Part shown: positions 51,435-60,321 of the stretch, in pieces
Layout of the letters: every line of letters starts with the position of its first letter
Numbering within the stretch: position 1 is the stretch's first letter
NCBI GenBank assembly: GCA_002418865.1
Contig: DIEY01000072.1
Coordinates: 51,808-115,807 of the forward strand
DNA from: Bacteroidales bacterium UBA5762
GTDB lineage: Bacteria > Bacteroidota > Bacteroidia > Bacteroidales > TTA-H9
Length of the DNA stretch: 64,000 nucleotides
Direction of reading: 5' to 3'
Notes under the pieces: generated by a model
Seen by the model: only the letters and a program-made list of their open reading frames with translations
Database searches by the model: none
Told to the model about the DNA's origin: nothing
Position numbers and translations under genes: made by a program

Positions 51435-52160
51435 ATTCATACACGGGCAATTCTGCTGCATTATATTCATTATAGCGATCACAGCATCATTGCAAAGTTA
51501 TATACTCGAGAGAGTGGCTTAAAGTCGTTCATGGTCAAAGGTATGAGCAGAAAGAATTCTATATTGAAACCTTCTCAGCTTCAGCCATTGACCCTTCTCG
51601 AAATCATATATGAAGAAAAACCACATCGCCAACTTTACTTCTTAAAAGAAGCAAGAAATTATTTTCTGAGCTATAAAGCCCAAAATAATGTGATTATATC
51701 AGGAATTATCCTTTTTATAACCGAAGTGCTCAATCATAGCATAAAGGAAGAAGAAGCCAATCCCCAGCTTTTCGATTTTATAGAAAAAATCATCATTAAG
51801 CTCGAAACAATAGAAGAGAATATAGCTTTTTTACCTATCTGGTTTCTTATCAGATTGTCGAGTTTTTTAGGGATTACCCCTTTAAATAATTACACTTCGG
51901 AAACTATTACTTTCAACATGGAGGAAGGAAAGTTCCAGGAAAGTTTCCCAGAACGAAATGTTTATATTACTGGTGAGAATGTCGAAATTCTCTCACTTCT
52001 CATCAAAGCATTTAGCGCCTCCGACTATTTTGTACCTAACATTCAAATTAGTGACAAATCTGTCATAATAGATATTCTACTTCAATATTATCATCAACAT
52101 TTACCTGGTTTTTCAGAGATTCATACTCATAAAATCTTGAAAGAAATACTATATTCTTGA
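51435..52160 (+). CDS. recO: DNA repair protein RecO, apparently with a non-canonical start codon
   Basis: RecO loads RecA in RecFOR recombination. The ATG-initiated frame begins only at 51531, but the same frame is open to TAA at 51408. Upstream codons encode a perfect RecO N-terminal OB-fold: HTRAILLHY, YSDHSIIAKLYTRESGLKSF, leading into MVKGMSRKNS. QPLTLLEIIYEE, NHSIKEEEANPQLFDFI and LSSFLGITPLNNY continue the family pattern. There is no ATG, GTG or TTG between 51411 and 51531; ATT 51435 (or ATC 51432) sits exactly where homologues start, giving 241 residues, the normal length. Either a rare ATT/ATC start or a damaged start codon. Confidence 0.85.
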   Translation: MHTRAILLHYIHYSDHSIIAKLYTRESGLKSFMVKGMSRKNSILKPSQLQPLTLLEIIYEEKPHRQLYFLKEARNYFLSYKAQNNVIISGIILFITEVLNHSIKEEEANPQLFDFIEKIIIKLETIEENIAFLPIWFLIRLSSFLGITPLNNYTSETITFNMEEGKFQESFPERNVYITGENVEILSLLIKAFSASDYFVPNIQISDKSVIIDILLQYYHQHLPGFSEIHTHKILKEILYS

Positions 52161-52396
52161 TATTCATAAGATTGCAATAATTTGCTGAAGAGTTCAAATT
52201 GATGAAACACATCTGTGTGGTTATTTTACTCGATGCGAAACTTTTTTTCAATAGAACCTTTTATATTACTTCTTTTAAAACTTACACCATCAGTCTTTTT
52301 GTTTTTCTCATTCTTATGAAAAATGAACTTAGATAAGAATAGTTTTATATAGAATTAGTAATCAATGAATTTTTTCTATATCTGAGTAAAAAATCG

Positions 52397-52404
52397 TATT
52401 TTTG
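52397..52404 (+). promoter_or_regulatory. -7 box (TATTTTTG) upstream of the GT5-like gene
   Basis: Exact TAnnTTTG 36 bases before the ATG at 52441. It overlaps an in-frame TTG at 52402, which therefore cannot be the start. The rest of the 52161-52396 gap holds nothing recognised. Confidence 0.5.
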
Positions 52405-52440
52405 CAAAGAAAAGACGACGATTTATATAACTTTTTTATA

Positions 52441-53259
52441 ATGACTAAAGCTCGTGTGCTCTTTGTATCTCAAGAAATAGTTCCTTATTTGAAGGACAGC
52501 CCTATGGGACGTATCTCGAGATACCTTCCTCAAGGGATTCAGGAAAAGGGAAAAGAAATCAGAACATTTATGCCAAGATATGGGCATATCAATGAAAGGC
52601 GAAATCAGCTACATGAAGTAATTAGATTATCGGGTATAAATATTATTATTGATAATACTGATCGCCCACTCATTATCAAAGTGGCTTCCATACAGCAAGC
52701 ACGAATGCAGGTATATTTTATTGATAATGATGATTATTTTGCCCGAAAGTTTCAGTTTTACGACAAGAACGATAAGTTCTTCAAGGATAATGACGAAAGA
52801 GCCGTATTTTTTGCAAGAGGAGTACTAGAAACTGTTAAAAAGTTAGGCTGGAATCCCGATATTATCCACTGTCATGGATGGTTTACAAGTTTACTCCCAC
52901 TTTATGTAAAAACAGCCTACAAAGACAATCCTATTTTTAGTGATGCAAAAATTATTGTTTCACTGTATGATGATGAATTTGAGGGTGAACTTGGGAAAAC
53001 AATCAAATCGAAAATAAAGCTTCCTGGCATCAAGGAAAAACATCTCACTAATTATAAAAAAGGAACTTTTGTAGGGATAATGCAAGGAGCCCTCGATTTT
53101 GCCGATGGAGCAATTATTGCAAGCGAAAACGTAAACCCCGAGATATTAAACTATCTTAGTCAAAAAAATATGCCTATTCTTCCTCTCCAAGATGAAGAAA
53201 CCTATATTGACGCTTATAATGATTTTTATGAGAAAATTCTCAAAAATGAGAAGACTTAG
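52441..53259 (+). CDS. Isolated glycogen/starch synthase N-terminal (GT5) domain protein
   Basis: 272 residues from ATG 52441, resembling only the N-terminal Rossmann half of GT5 glycogen synthase: KARVLFVSQEIVPYLKDSP, YLPQGIQEKGKEIRTFMPRYGHI, DERAVFFARGVLETVKKLGWNPDIIHCHGWFTSLLPLYV, LDFADGAIIAS. The nucleotide-sugar C-terminal domain is absent, and the ADP-glucose motif KTGGL is replaced by KDSPM, so catalysis is doubtful. Homologues of this short form occur in Bacteroidota beside DUF4270 and glmS, as here. The next start lies 68 bases downstream. Possibly a regulatory or sugar-binding protein. Confidence 0.82.
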   Translation: MTKARVLFVSQEIVPYLKDSPMGRISRYLPQGIQEKGKEIRTFMPRYGHINERRNQLHEVIRLSGINIIIDNTDRPLIIKVASIQQARMQVYFIDNDDYFARKFQFYDKNDKFFKDNDERAVFFARGVLETVKKLGWNPDIIHCHGWFTSLLPLYVKTAYKDNPIFSDAKIIVSLYDDEFEGELGKTIKSKIKLPGIKEKHLTNYKKGTFVGIMQGALDFADGAIIASENVNPEILNYLSQKNMPILPLQDEETYIDAYNDFYEKILKNEKT

Positions 53260-53327
53260 GTTATATTTGCAAAAATAATCCTGCACATTATAAGTATTTC
53301 CTTTGAGTTAGTTAAAATATCAATACT

Positions 53328-54671
53328 TTGAAAGAATTAATCCGAAATTTGTTTATCATCGCCTTATTGGCTACAGCTTTTATAGTTGATTCGTGTACTA
53401 AAGAACCCGATCAAATAGGAACTAGCATCATTCCTCCTACCGATAAACTTCAATATGGTAGAGATACAACTATAGTCATCGAAGCTTACTCGGTTTTGGA
53501 AGACTCTGTCCGTACGGATGAGACCAGTCAAAATATCATTGGAAGTTATTGGGATCCAATTTTTGGTATTACTACAGCAGGAATTTATACTCAACTTTCC
53601 TTACCTTTTGTTGGACATAGCTTTGGGACTAATCCTACCATTGATTCGGCCATTCTTAAATTAGCACTTAAAGGGGCCTATGGTGATTCTACCTCTTATC
53701 TTACTATCAATGTTTACGAACTTCTCGATACAATAAGTTACGGTGGCACATATTACTCCACAAATAGCATTGCTCATTCCGCTGTGCCACTCGCCTCAAA
53801 AAGCCTCATTGCTCGGCCTTACGACAGTGTATATATAGATTCGGTAAAATATGCCCCTCATCTTCGTATCCGCCTCGACCAATCTGCTCCAAATTTTATT
53901 CAAAAACTGTTTTCAACCCCTACTGAGGCCCTGGGCGAAAATGCTGAATTCATTCAGTATATGAAAGGATTGTATATTACCGCAGAAGATGCCAATATGC
54001 CGGGTAAAGGTTCTCTTTTATATGTTAACCTCGAATCTACACTTACTGAGTTAATCTTGTATTATAAGAACGATGAGAGTGATTCCTTGTCTTTTAGTTT
54101 GGTTGTTAATGCAGCAACGGCTCGATTCAATCATTTCGATCATTATGGCTATGCACATGCAGATCCTGTTTTCAAGCAACAAGTTATTTATCACGACAAA
54201 TCTCTTGGAAAAGACAAACTCTATTTGCAGACTATGGGCGGTGTAAAAACAGTAATCACTATCCCAAGCCTAAAAGGACTGGTTCCTGAGGGGACGAAAG
54301 TCGCTATTACAGAAGCCAGCCTTATTATCTCCAATATTGATGCTTCATCTATTTATACTGCCCCTGACAATCTCGTTCTTTTTGAAGAAGACACAACGGG
54401 AAAAGTATATTTTCTTGCAGAACAAAGCATAGGAAGTGAATATTTTGGAGGTATTTACAACCCTACACAGCAAAATTACTATTTCCGTATTCCACGTTAT
54501 ATCCAGAATATATTCGATGGAACAGCCGATACTACTCGTCATTTAACACTTATTGCTTCAAGCCCTTCAGTAAGAGGCAACCGACTTATTTTTGGAGGTA
54601 CTAATCCAATTCTTCCATCTTTATCTCCAAAACGTTTACGTTTACATCTCATTTATACTTTTTTACCTTAA
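53328..54671 (+). CDS. DUF4270 family lipoprotein
   Basis: 447 residues from a TTG start (MKELIRNLFIIALLATAFIVDSC), lipobox IVDSC at the end of the signal. The mature part is beta-rich with conserved DUF4270 features: CTKEPDQIGTSIIPP after the lipid Cys, SVRTDETSQNIIGSYWDPIFG, VDSAILKL-type strands, LYLQTMGGVKTVITIPSL and a C-terminal barrel-like end. Function unknown; envelope location inferred. It sits between the GT5-like gene and glmS, an arrangement I recall as conserved in Bacteroidota. Confidence 0.85.
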   Translation: MKELIRNLFIIALLATAFIVDSCTKEPDQIGTSIIPPTDKLQYGRDTTIVIEAYSVLEDSVRTDETSQNIIGSYWDPIFGITTAGIYTQLSLPFVGHSFGTNPTIDSAILKLALKGAYGDSTSYLTINVYELLDTISYGGTYYSTNSIAHSAVPLASKSLIARPYDSVYIDSVKYAPHLRIRLDQSAPNFIQKLFSTPTEALGENAEFIQYMKGLYITAEDANMPGKGSLLYVNLESTLTELILYYKNDESDSLSFSLVVNAATARFNHFDHYGYAHADPVFKQQVIYHDKSLGKDKLYLQTMGGVKTVITIPSLKGLVPEGTKVAITEASLIISNIDASSIYTAPDNLVLFEEDTTGKVYFLAEQSIGSEYFGGIYNPTQQNYYFRIPRYIQNIFDGTADTTRHLTLIASSPSVRGNRLIFGGTNPILPSLSPKRLRLHLIYTFLP

Positions 54672-54709
54672 ATTTGTTATGTTTTTTCCTCAACAAAAAC
54701 TTTTTAAAA

Positions 54710-56548
54710 ATGTGTGGTATAGTAGGTTATATTGGTTACCGAGATGCTGAACCCATTTTAATTAATGGACTCAAGCGCCTCGAGTATAGAGGATACGACA
54801 GCGCAGGTATTGCTATCCTCAATGAAAAGCTTCATGTATACAAAACAAAAGGCAAAGTAGCCGATTTGGAAAAATTGATTAATGGGAAAGATCTTCATGG
54901 CACTATTGGTATGGCTCATACACGTTGGGCTACTCATGGAGAACCCAATGAAGTGAATGCTCATCCGCATTTTTCCCAAAACGACGAACTAGCCCTTATT
55001 CACAATGGCATTATTGAAAATTATGCCGTTATTCGTGATTCTCTCATTCAACATGGTTATCAGTTTCGTAGTAATACCGATACTGAAGTCCTCGTCCAAC
55101 TCATTCATTATATTAAAACCTCTTCGGGTTTTCCCTTGATAAAAGCAGTTCAGGCAGCTCTTAATAACGTAATTGGAGCTTGGGCAATAGTGGTTATGGA
55201 TAAGAATGACCCTGATACACTGATTGCTGCACGTAAAGGAAGCCCTTTAGTCATTGGCATAGGCAATAATGAATTTTTTCTGGCCTCCGATGCGTCTCCT
55301 ATAGTTGAATTTACTAAAGATGTTGTTTATCTTAACGATGAAGAAATAGCTATTCTCAAACGAGGCGAAAATCTTAGGATAAAAACGATTAAAGATGTGG
55401 AAAAAAATCCTGTAATACAAAAATTAGAACTTAATATCAGTCAGTTGGAAAAGGGGGGATTTGAACATTTCATGCTCAAAGAAATATTCGAACAGCCCGA
55501 AACCATTAAAGACTGCATGAGAGGAAGAATAAGCGAGGATAAGACCACTATTGCTATGGCGGGTATTATCGATCATCTTGAGAAATTTATGCAGGCGCGC
55601 CGCATCATCATTACTGCAGCCGGAACTTCATGGCATGCAGGATTGGTCGGAGAACACCTGTTAGAAGATTTAGCCCGTATTCCTGTCGAAGTTGAGTATT
55701 CCTCGGAATTTCGTTATCGTAATCCTGTCATTTTCCCTGACGACATTGTGATTGCCATCAGCCAGTCGGGCGAAACGGCCGATACCATGGCGGCTATTCA
55801 AATGGCAAGACAAAAAGGAGCATTCCTCTATGGAATTTGTAACGTTGTAGGTAGTTCTATCGCTCGTTATGTAGATGCAGGATCCTACACTCATGCAGGA
55901 CCTGAAATAGGCGTGGCTTCAACTAAAGCTTTTACAGCTCAAGTAACCGTTCTGGCACTTATGGCTCTAGCCTTGGGTCAAAAGAAGGGAACTATTACTA
56001 ACCAGAGAGTTAAAGAAATACTGACCGAAATGGAAACCATTCCTGATAAAGTCAGTCAAATACTCGACAAAGCAGAAAAAATTAAGGACTTTTCAAAAAT
56101 CTTCACTTATTCACGCAATTTCCTTTATCTGGGTCGAGGTTACAATTTCCCCGTTGCCTTAGAAGGAGCCTTAAAACTCAAAGAAATTTCATATATTCAT
56201 GCCGAAGGTTACCCCGCCGCCGAAATGAAACATGGACCCATTGCTTTAATCGACCAGGAAATGCCTGTTGTTGTTATTGCAACCAATAGAGGTACTTACG
56301 AAAAAGTGATCTCTAACATAGAAGAAGTAAAATCTCGTAAAGGTCGTATTATCTCTATCATAACTGAAGGAGATACAAGAGTAAAAAATCTTTCAGATTA
56401 TTATATCGAAATACCTGAAACTGAAGAAATGTTAGTTCCTATACTGGCAACTATTCCCTTGCAGTTGATGGCATACTATATTGCCGTTCTTCGCGGATGC
56501 AACGTCGACCAACCTCGCAACCTCGCTAAATCGGTTACCGTAGAATAA
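54710..56548 (+). CDS. glmS: Glutamine--fructose-6-phosphate aminotransferase (isomerizing)
   Basis: Makes glucosamine-6-phosphate, the entry to UDP-GlcNAc for peptidoglycan and LPS. Start ATG 54710 exposes the catalytic Cys after Met removal (MCGIVGYIGYRDAEP). The glutaminase domain has RLEYRGYDSAGI, HTRWATHGEPN, ALIHNGIIENY. Two SIS domains follow: ITAAGTSWHAGL, AISQSGETADT, GPEIGVASTKAFTAQ, and ALKLKEISYIHAEGYPAAEMKHGPIALI. It ends in QPRNLAKSVTVE. 612 residues, full length. The in-frame ATG at 54674 is rejected. No glmS ribozyme is seen upstream. Confidence 0.97.
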   Translation: MCGIVGYIGYRDAEPILINGLKRLEYRGYDSAGIAILNEKLHVYKTKGKVADLEKLINGKDLHGTIGMAHTRWATHGEPNEVNAHPHFSQNDELALIHNGIIENYAVIRDSLIQHGYQFRSNTDTEVLVQLIHYIKTSSGFPLIKAVQAALNNVIGAWAIVVMDKNDPDTLIAARKGSPLVIGIGNNEFFLASDASPIVEFTKDVVYLNDEEIAILKRGENLRIKTIKDVEKNPVIQKLELNISQLEKGGFEHFMLKEIFEQPETIKDCMRGRISEDKTTIAMAGIIDHLEKFMQARRIIITAAGTSWHAGLVGEHLLEDLARIPVEVEYSSEFRYRNPVIFPDDIVIAISQSGETADTMAAIQMARQKGAFLYGICNVVGSSIARYVDAGSYTHAGPEIGVASTKAFTAQVTVLALMALALGQKKGTITNQRVKEILTEMETIPDKVSQILDKAEKIKDFSKIFTYSRNFLYLGRGYNFPVALEGALKLKEISYIHAEGYPAAEMKHGPIALIDQEMPVVVIATNRGTYEKVISNIEEVKSRKGRIISIITEGDTRVKNLSDYYIEIPETEEMLVPILATIPLQLMAYYIAVLRGCNVDQPRNLAKSVTVE

Positions 56549-56568
56549 ACTTCTTTTATTCATAAGAA

Positions 56569-56615
56569 AAATCTCTCTCCCTTATTTGTCAATAAAGATG
56601 AGAGAGATTTATTTT
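56569..56615 (+). terminator. Hairpin terminator after glmS
   Basis: Inverted repeat AAATCTCTCTC (56569-56579) and GAGAGAGATTT (56600-56610), 20-base loop, followed by ATTTTG. It lies 20 bases past the glmS stop. The T-run is short, and the stem also has A on its left side. Confidence 0.6.
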
Positions 56616-56765
56616 GTACACATTTGCAATGCTAATCGAATTTGAATGGCGGGTTTTTAAGTTCCACCATAGTACATCTCTTTTCTATCTCGATAAAATT
56701 TACATTATTCCTCAAAATTCCCAGAATAAAAAACCACAAAACTTTACCTCAAACTATTCATACCA

Positions 56766-57341
56766 TCAGAATCTTGCTTCGACAGCCTCCCAGTTGATCA
56801 TTTTCCAAAAATCAGCCACATAATCGGCTCTACGATTTTGTTTGTCGAGATAGTAGGCATGTTCCCACACATCACAAGTCAAAAGAGGTGTTTTACCCTT
56901 ACGAAGAGGATTTCCTGCATTGCTTTCTTGAATAATCTCCAAATGACCATCTGGATTTTTGACTAACCATGCCCAACCTGAACCAAAAAGAGATACAGCC
57001 GCAGCTGAGAATTTTTCTTTAAAAGCTTCGAACGAGCCAAATTCTCTTTGAATAGCTTTGGCAAGCTCCCCTTGAGGTTCACTTCTACCATTGGGCATTA
57101 AGCAATTCCAATAAAACGTATGATTCCAGACTTGAGCACCATTGTTAAAAATTCCCCCTTCAGCCTTCAAAATGATATCTTCGAGACTGGAATTTTCGAA
57201 AGGAGTTCCTACAATAAGATTATTCAGATTGTTTACATACGTTTGATGGTGTTTCCCATAGTGAAACTCAATGGTTTGTTGGCTAATATATGGCTCAAGA
57301 GCATTCTTAGCCCATGGCAATGGCGGTAATTCATGTTTCAT
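56766..57341 (-). CDS. sodB: Superoxide dismutase, Fe/Mn family (Fe-type)
   Basis: Dismutates superoxide in the cytosol. Metal ligands are visible in IEFHYGKHHQTYVNNLN (His), VWNHTFYW (His) and DVWEHAYYLDKQNRRADY (Asp and His). FGSGWAWLV is the family core. 191 residues. The ALPPLPWAKNALEPYIS-type N-terminus and AQVWNHTFYW favour the Fe or cambialistic form. Useful for surviving brief oxygen exposure. Confidence 0.95.
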   Translation of the reverse strand: MKHELPPLPWAKNALEPYISQQTIEFHYGKHHQTYVNNLNNLIVGTPFENSSLEDIILKAEGGIFNNGAQVWNHTFYWNCLMPNGRSEPQGELAKAIQREFGSFEAFKEKFSAAAVSLFGSGWAWLVKNPDGHLEIIQESNAGNPLRKGKTPLLTCDVWEHAYYLDKQNRRADYVADFWKMINWEAVEARF

Positions 57342-57428
57342 AACTTATTGCTTTTATAGTTGAAAAATTTAAAAACTATTCAAAATCTATTCTCAAAGAT
57401 AGATATTTTTCTTTAAATATCCTTCAAA

Positions 57429-58931
57429 TTATCCACAATGATAATATTTTTCGACAAGATGTAAAATGGCTTCAGAATTATTTTCTACCTCTTGTCTGAG
57501 ATTTTTATCATTATACGATTTTAATTGCTGAATTAATCCTTCAATAAAAGAAGAGGAAAATACCCCAAAGCGAGTATAAATATTAGCTTGAGCCTGAAGT
57601 TGCTCGGCCGACTCCCAACATGAAGCAGGAAGATGCTGTAATCCTTTGAGTTTTTCCTTATGGGCTTCGTCGAAGATATTTACGTCGACATAAGTGCGTT
57701 CAGCATATTCCAAAGCATTGGACATTTCAAGGCCATGTTGGGCTGCTACGACCAAACCAGCCAATAAATAATACACATTAGCTGAACCATCGGGACTGCG
57801 AAATTCAACTGTTTGTTTTTGCGAAAAATCATATTCTCCAGATGGCTCAAGAGGATTGGCATCTTTAGCCATATTAGCCTTGCCTAACCATCCGAGAGGT
57901 ACACGCACTAATACAGAACGGTTCCTATCACCCCAGCAAATATTAGTTGGAGCTTCTTGGTATGGCACTAAACGAAAATAAGAAGTAGGAATCTGATTGC
58001 CAAAAGCCGTAAGTGAGGGTGCTAAATCTAAAAAACCAGCTATGGCACGTTTTGCAATATTGCTTAACCCACCATTTTCAATCATCATATTCTCGTCTTT
58101 CTTCATCAAACGTGTATGAATATGAAACCCACTACCAGCTTTTCCTGTAGTGATTTTGGGTGCAAAGGTCAAATTAATATGTTGTCTATAAGCCAGATTG
58201 CGTAAAATCCATTTGGAAATCACAATTTGATCTGCGGCATCTTCAACAGCTACCGGCATAAATTCGAGCTCATTCTGTTCGTAATCAAAATCTCCTAATG
58301 AAAAATTACCCACTTCGGAATGGCCATATTTTATAAAACCACCAAGTTGGGCAATATGAAGCATGGCTTGCCTGCGCAATTCAGCTCCCTTACAAAAAGG
58401 AGTCGATTCATGATATCCTCTCTGATCATCAGCATGAAATAGTTCGGTTCGTGGCTGAATAAGGTAATATTCCAATTCACCCATGGCTTCAAAATTTAAG
58501 CCTGTATGTTGCTTAAAAACTTCATGTGCCTTATGAAGAACATTCTCCGGAGCATCTTCAAATGGAATACCTTCTTTAGTATAATATGAACACAAAATAT
58601 CCAATGTAGGGATTTCAGCAAATGGATTGATAAAGGCCGTACGATATCTTGGTATAACATACAAATCACTCGAACCAGCTTCAATATTTCGAAACAAACT
58701 CGAGCCATCTACTCTTTCACCTGCACTTAACAAAGTATCTAAATGCTGGTAATCGTGAATAACAAAATTCAAGGTCTTGAGTCTTCCATCTCCCCCAACA
58801 TACCTGAAATTTAACATACTAATATTATTATCCTCAACGTATCGTATGATATCCGCCTTTGTAAATTCGCTACAGGGCTTATTTAAATATTGCACCAGAG
58901 GGTTGGGATTTAAATTTGTGTTTGTACTCAT
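57429..58931 (-). CDS. glnA: Glutamine synthetase (type I-like, non-adenylylated)
   Basis: ATP-dependent ammonia assimilation into glutamine. 500 residues from ATG 58931. The N-terminal beta-grasp region includes RYVGGDGRLKTLNFVIHD and GERVDGSSLFRNIEAGSSDLYVIP. The catalytic domain shows GELEYYLIQP (metal Glu), GHSEVGNFSLGDFDYEQNELEFMPV, GKAGSGFHIHTRLM (His), NRSVLVRVPLGW and QTVEFRSPDGSANVYYLLAGLV. The NLYDLP adenylylation loop of enterobacterial GlnA is missing. It is much shorter than the type III enzyme (about 730 residues) typical of many Bacteroidales. The frame to 58970 is rejected because it runs into the -7 box. Confidence 0.88.
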   Translation of the reverse strand: MSTNTNLNPNPLVQYLNKPCSEFTKADIIRYVEDNNISMLNFRYVGGDGRLKTLNFVIHDYQHLDTLLSAGERVDGSSLFRNIEAGSSDLYVIPRYRTAFINPFAEIPTLDILCSYYTKEGIPFEDAPENVLHKAHEVFKQHTGLNFEAMGELEYYLIQPRTELFHADDQRGYHESTPFCKGAELRRQAMLHIAQLGGFIKYGHSEVGNFSLGDFDYEQNELEFMPVAVEDAADQIVISKWILRNLAYRQHINLTFAPKITTGKAGSGFHIHTRLMKKDENMMIENGGLSNIAKRAIAGFLDLAPSLTAFGNQIPTSYFRLVPYQEAPTNICWGDRNRSVLVRVPLGWLGKANMAKDANPLEPSGEYDFSQKQTVEFRSPDGSANVYYLLAGLVVAAQHGLEMSNALEYAERTYVDVNIFDEAHKEKLKGLQHLPASCWESAEQLQAQANIYTRFGVFSSSFIEGLIQQLKSYNDKNLRQEVENNSEAILHLVEKYYHCG

Positions 58932-58967
58932 GACTTTAAAATATGTTAAAATTTTTAGATTAATGAG

Positions 58968-58975
58968 CAAAATTA
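58968..58975 (-). promoter_or_regulatory. -7 box (TAATTTTG) upstream of glnA
   Basis: Plus-strand CAAAATTA, exact TAnnTTTG on the minus strand, 36 bases before ATG 58931. Confidence 0.45.
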
Positions 58976-59056
58976 TGACTTTCCCATCGATATTATCTGA
59001 ATCTACTGCATAAGGTGAATAATTCTAAAATATTACCTCATTTCAACTCATATATT

Positions 59057-59064
59057 TACATTTG
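59057..59064 (+). promoter_or_regulatory. -7 box (TACATTTG) upstream of the GlmU-like gene
   Basis: Exact TAnnTTTG, 15 bases before the ATG at 59080, implying a very short leader as for ispG and meaB. Confidence 0.45.
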
Positions 59065-59079
59065 TAAAAATTATATTGT

Positions 59080-60321
59080 ATGCGTATTGGAATTTTTGAA
59101 GACGAATTTTGCCATTATTTCCACCCTTTGACGCAGCTGAGGCCATTATTTGATTTGCGATGTGGTATATACTTATTGAGGGAAAAAACCAGCATGAGAT
59201 ATCCTGGTATTCCGGTCGATTATTTTGTAAGGGATATTTTAAAACCTCTCATGAACCAAACTTATGCTTCTGCAAGAATAAACGAACTGGCTTCTTCATC
59301 TTACCTTTTTATTAATGCTCGTTTGTTAGCCGATTCCACGTTTTACGCTTTTATTAATTCAGCAGTAGAGGGCCAATATTTCCTCATAGAAGGAGAGCTT
59401 GCTGCAGCCAAGTTAAATGCATCACAATTAAGCCTTCTGGCTTTTGATGAAGAAGGCTTGCTGGTTTTCCCGAATGATAATAAGATAAAAATTACCAATT
59501 ACCCTAAAGCGGGTTCTAAAATGGCTCATTATTTATGGGATTTAATTTATGAAAATGGTAATCAAATCATCAATGATTTTCAACTGAGCCCAGGAAACGG
59601 TTATTGCGGTAGTAAATTACCCGAAGGGGTCTATCTAATAGAAGAGGGAAAAATCTTCATCGGCAATAATTCGAAAATATACCCTGGGGTTGCCATTTCA
59701 GCCGAAAATGGCCCTGTTTATATCGGGAATGAAGTAACTATTATGCCTAATAGCTTTATTGAAGGACCTTGCGCAATTGAAGATAAAACATTGATAAAAG
59801 CAGGCGCAAAAATTTATGGCAATACCAGTATTGGCCCCTATTGTAAAATTGGCGGTGAAGTGGAAGGCAGTATTATTCACTCTTTGAGCAACAAACAGCA
59901 TGATGGATTTCTTGGACATGCTTACCTAGGTCAATGGGTAAACCTTGGAGCCAATACCAATAACTCTGATTTAAAGAATAATTATTCCTCAATTAAGGCT
60001 TATTCCAATGGTCATTTTATCGATACGGGCCTTCTTTTCCTTGGCCTCATTATGGGTGATCATTCAAAAAGCGGCATCAACACCATGTTTAATACCGGAA
60101 CTATAGTGGGCATAATGTGTAATGTGTTTGGAGCCGATTTCCCACCCAAATACATCTCCGATTTTTCATGGGGAGGAAAAAATGGAATAGAACGCTATAA
60201 AATTGAAAATGCCATAGAGACAGCACGTATTGTGATGCAAAGAAGGAAACAAACACTCACACCAGAAATGGAAGATCTTATAAAGTATTGGTACGATAAG
60301 GCTATTAATAATTATTCCTGA
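59080..60321 (+). CDS. GlmU-like sugar nucleotidyltransferase family protein with left-handed beta-helix
   Basis: 413 residues. The N-terminal domain (about 1-180) resembles the degenerate nucleotidyltransferase (NTP_transf_4) of Bacteroidota GlmU-like proteins: IFEDEFCHYFHPLTQLRPLFDLRCGI. The C-terminal half is a hexapeptide-repeat beta-helix (IFIGNNSKIYPGVAIS, GPVYIGNEVTIMPNSFIEGPCAIEDKTLIKAGAKIYGNTSIGPYCKIGGEVEGS) with HDGFLGHAYLGQWVNLGANTNNSDLKNNY, as in acetyltransferase GlmU. The canonical LAAGxGxRM site is absent. Exact reaction unknown; involvement in activated-sugar metabolism is inferred. Its last 10 bases overlap the convergent S9 gene. Confidence 0.83.
   Translation: MRIGIFEDEFCHYFHPLTQLRPLFDLRCGIYLLREKTSMRYPGIPVDYFVRDILKPLMNQTYASARINELASSSYLFINARLLADSTFYAFINSAVEGQYFLIEGELAAAKLNASQLSLLAFDEEGLLVFPNDNKIKITNYPKAGSKMAHYLWDLIYENGNQIINDFQLSPGNGYCGSKLPEGVYLIEEGKIFIGNNSKIYPGVAISAENGPVYIGNEVTIMPNSFIEGPCAIEDKTLIKAGAKIYGNTSIGPYCKIGGEVEGSIIHSLSNKQHDGFLGHAYLGQWVNLGANTNNSDLKNNYSSIKAYSNGHFIDTGLLFLGLIMGDHSKSGINTMFNTGTIVGIMCNVFGADFPPKYISDFSWGGKNGIERYKIENAIETARIVMQRRKQTLTPEMEDLIKYWYDKAINNYS

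Noticed and set aside
57429..58931. Type III glutamine synthetase, common in Bacteroidales
   Set aside because: The protein is about 500 residues, far below the roughly 730 of GSIII, and motif order follows type I.
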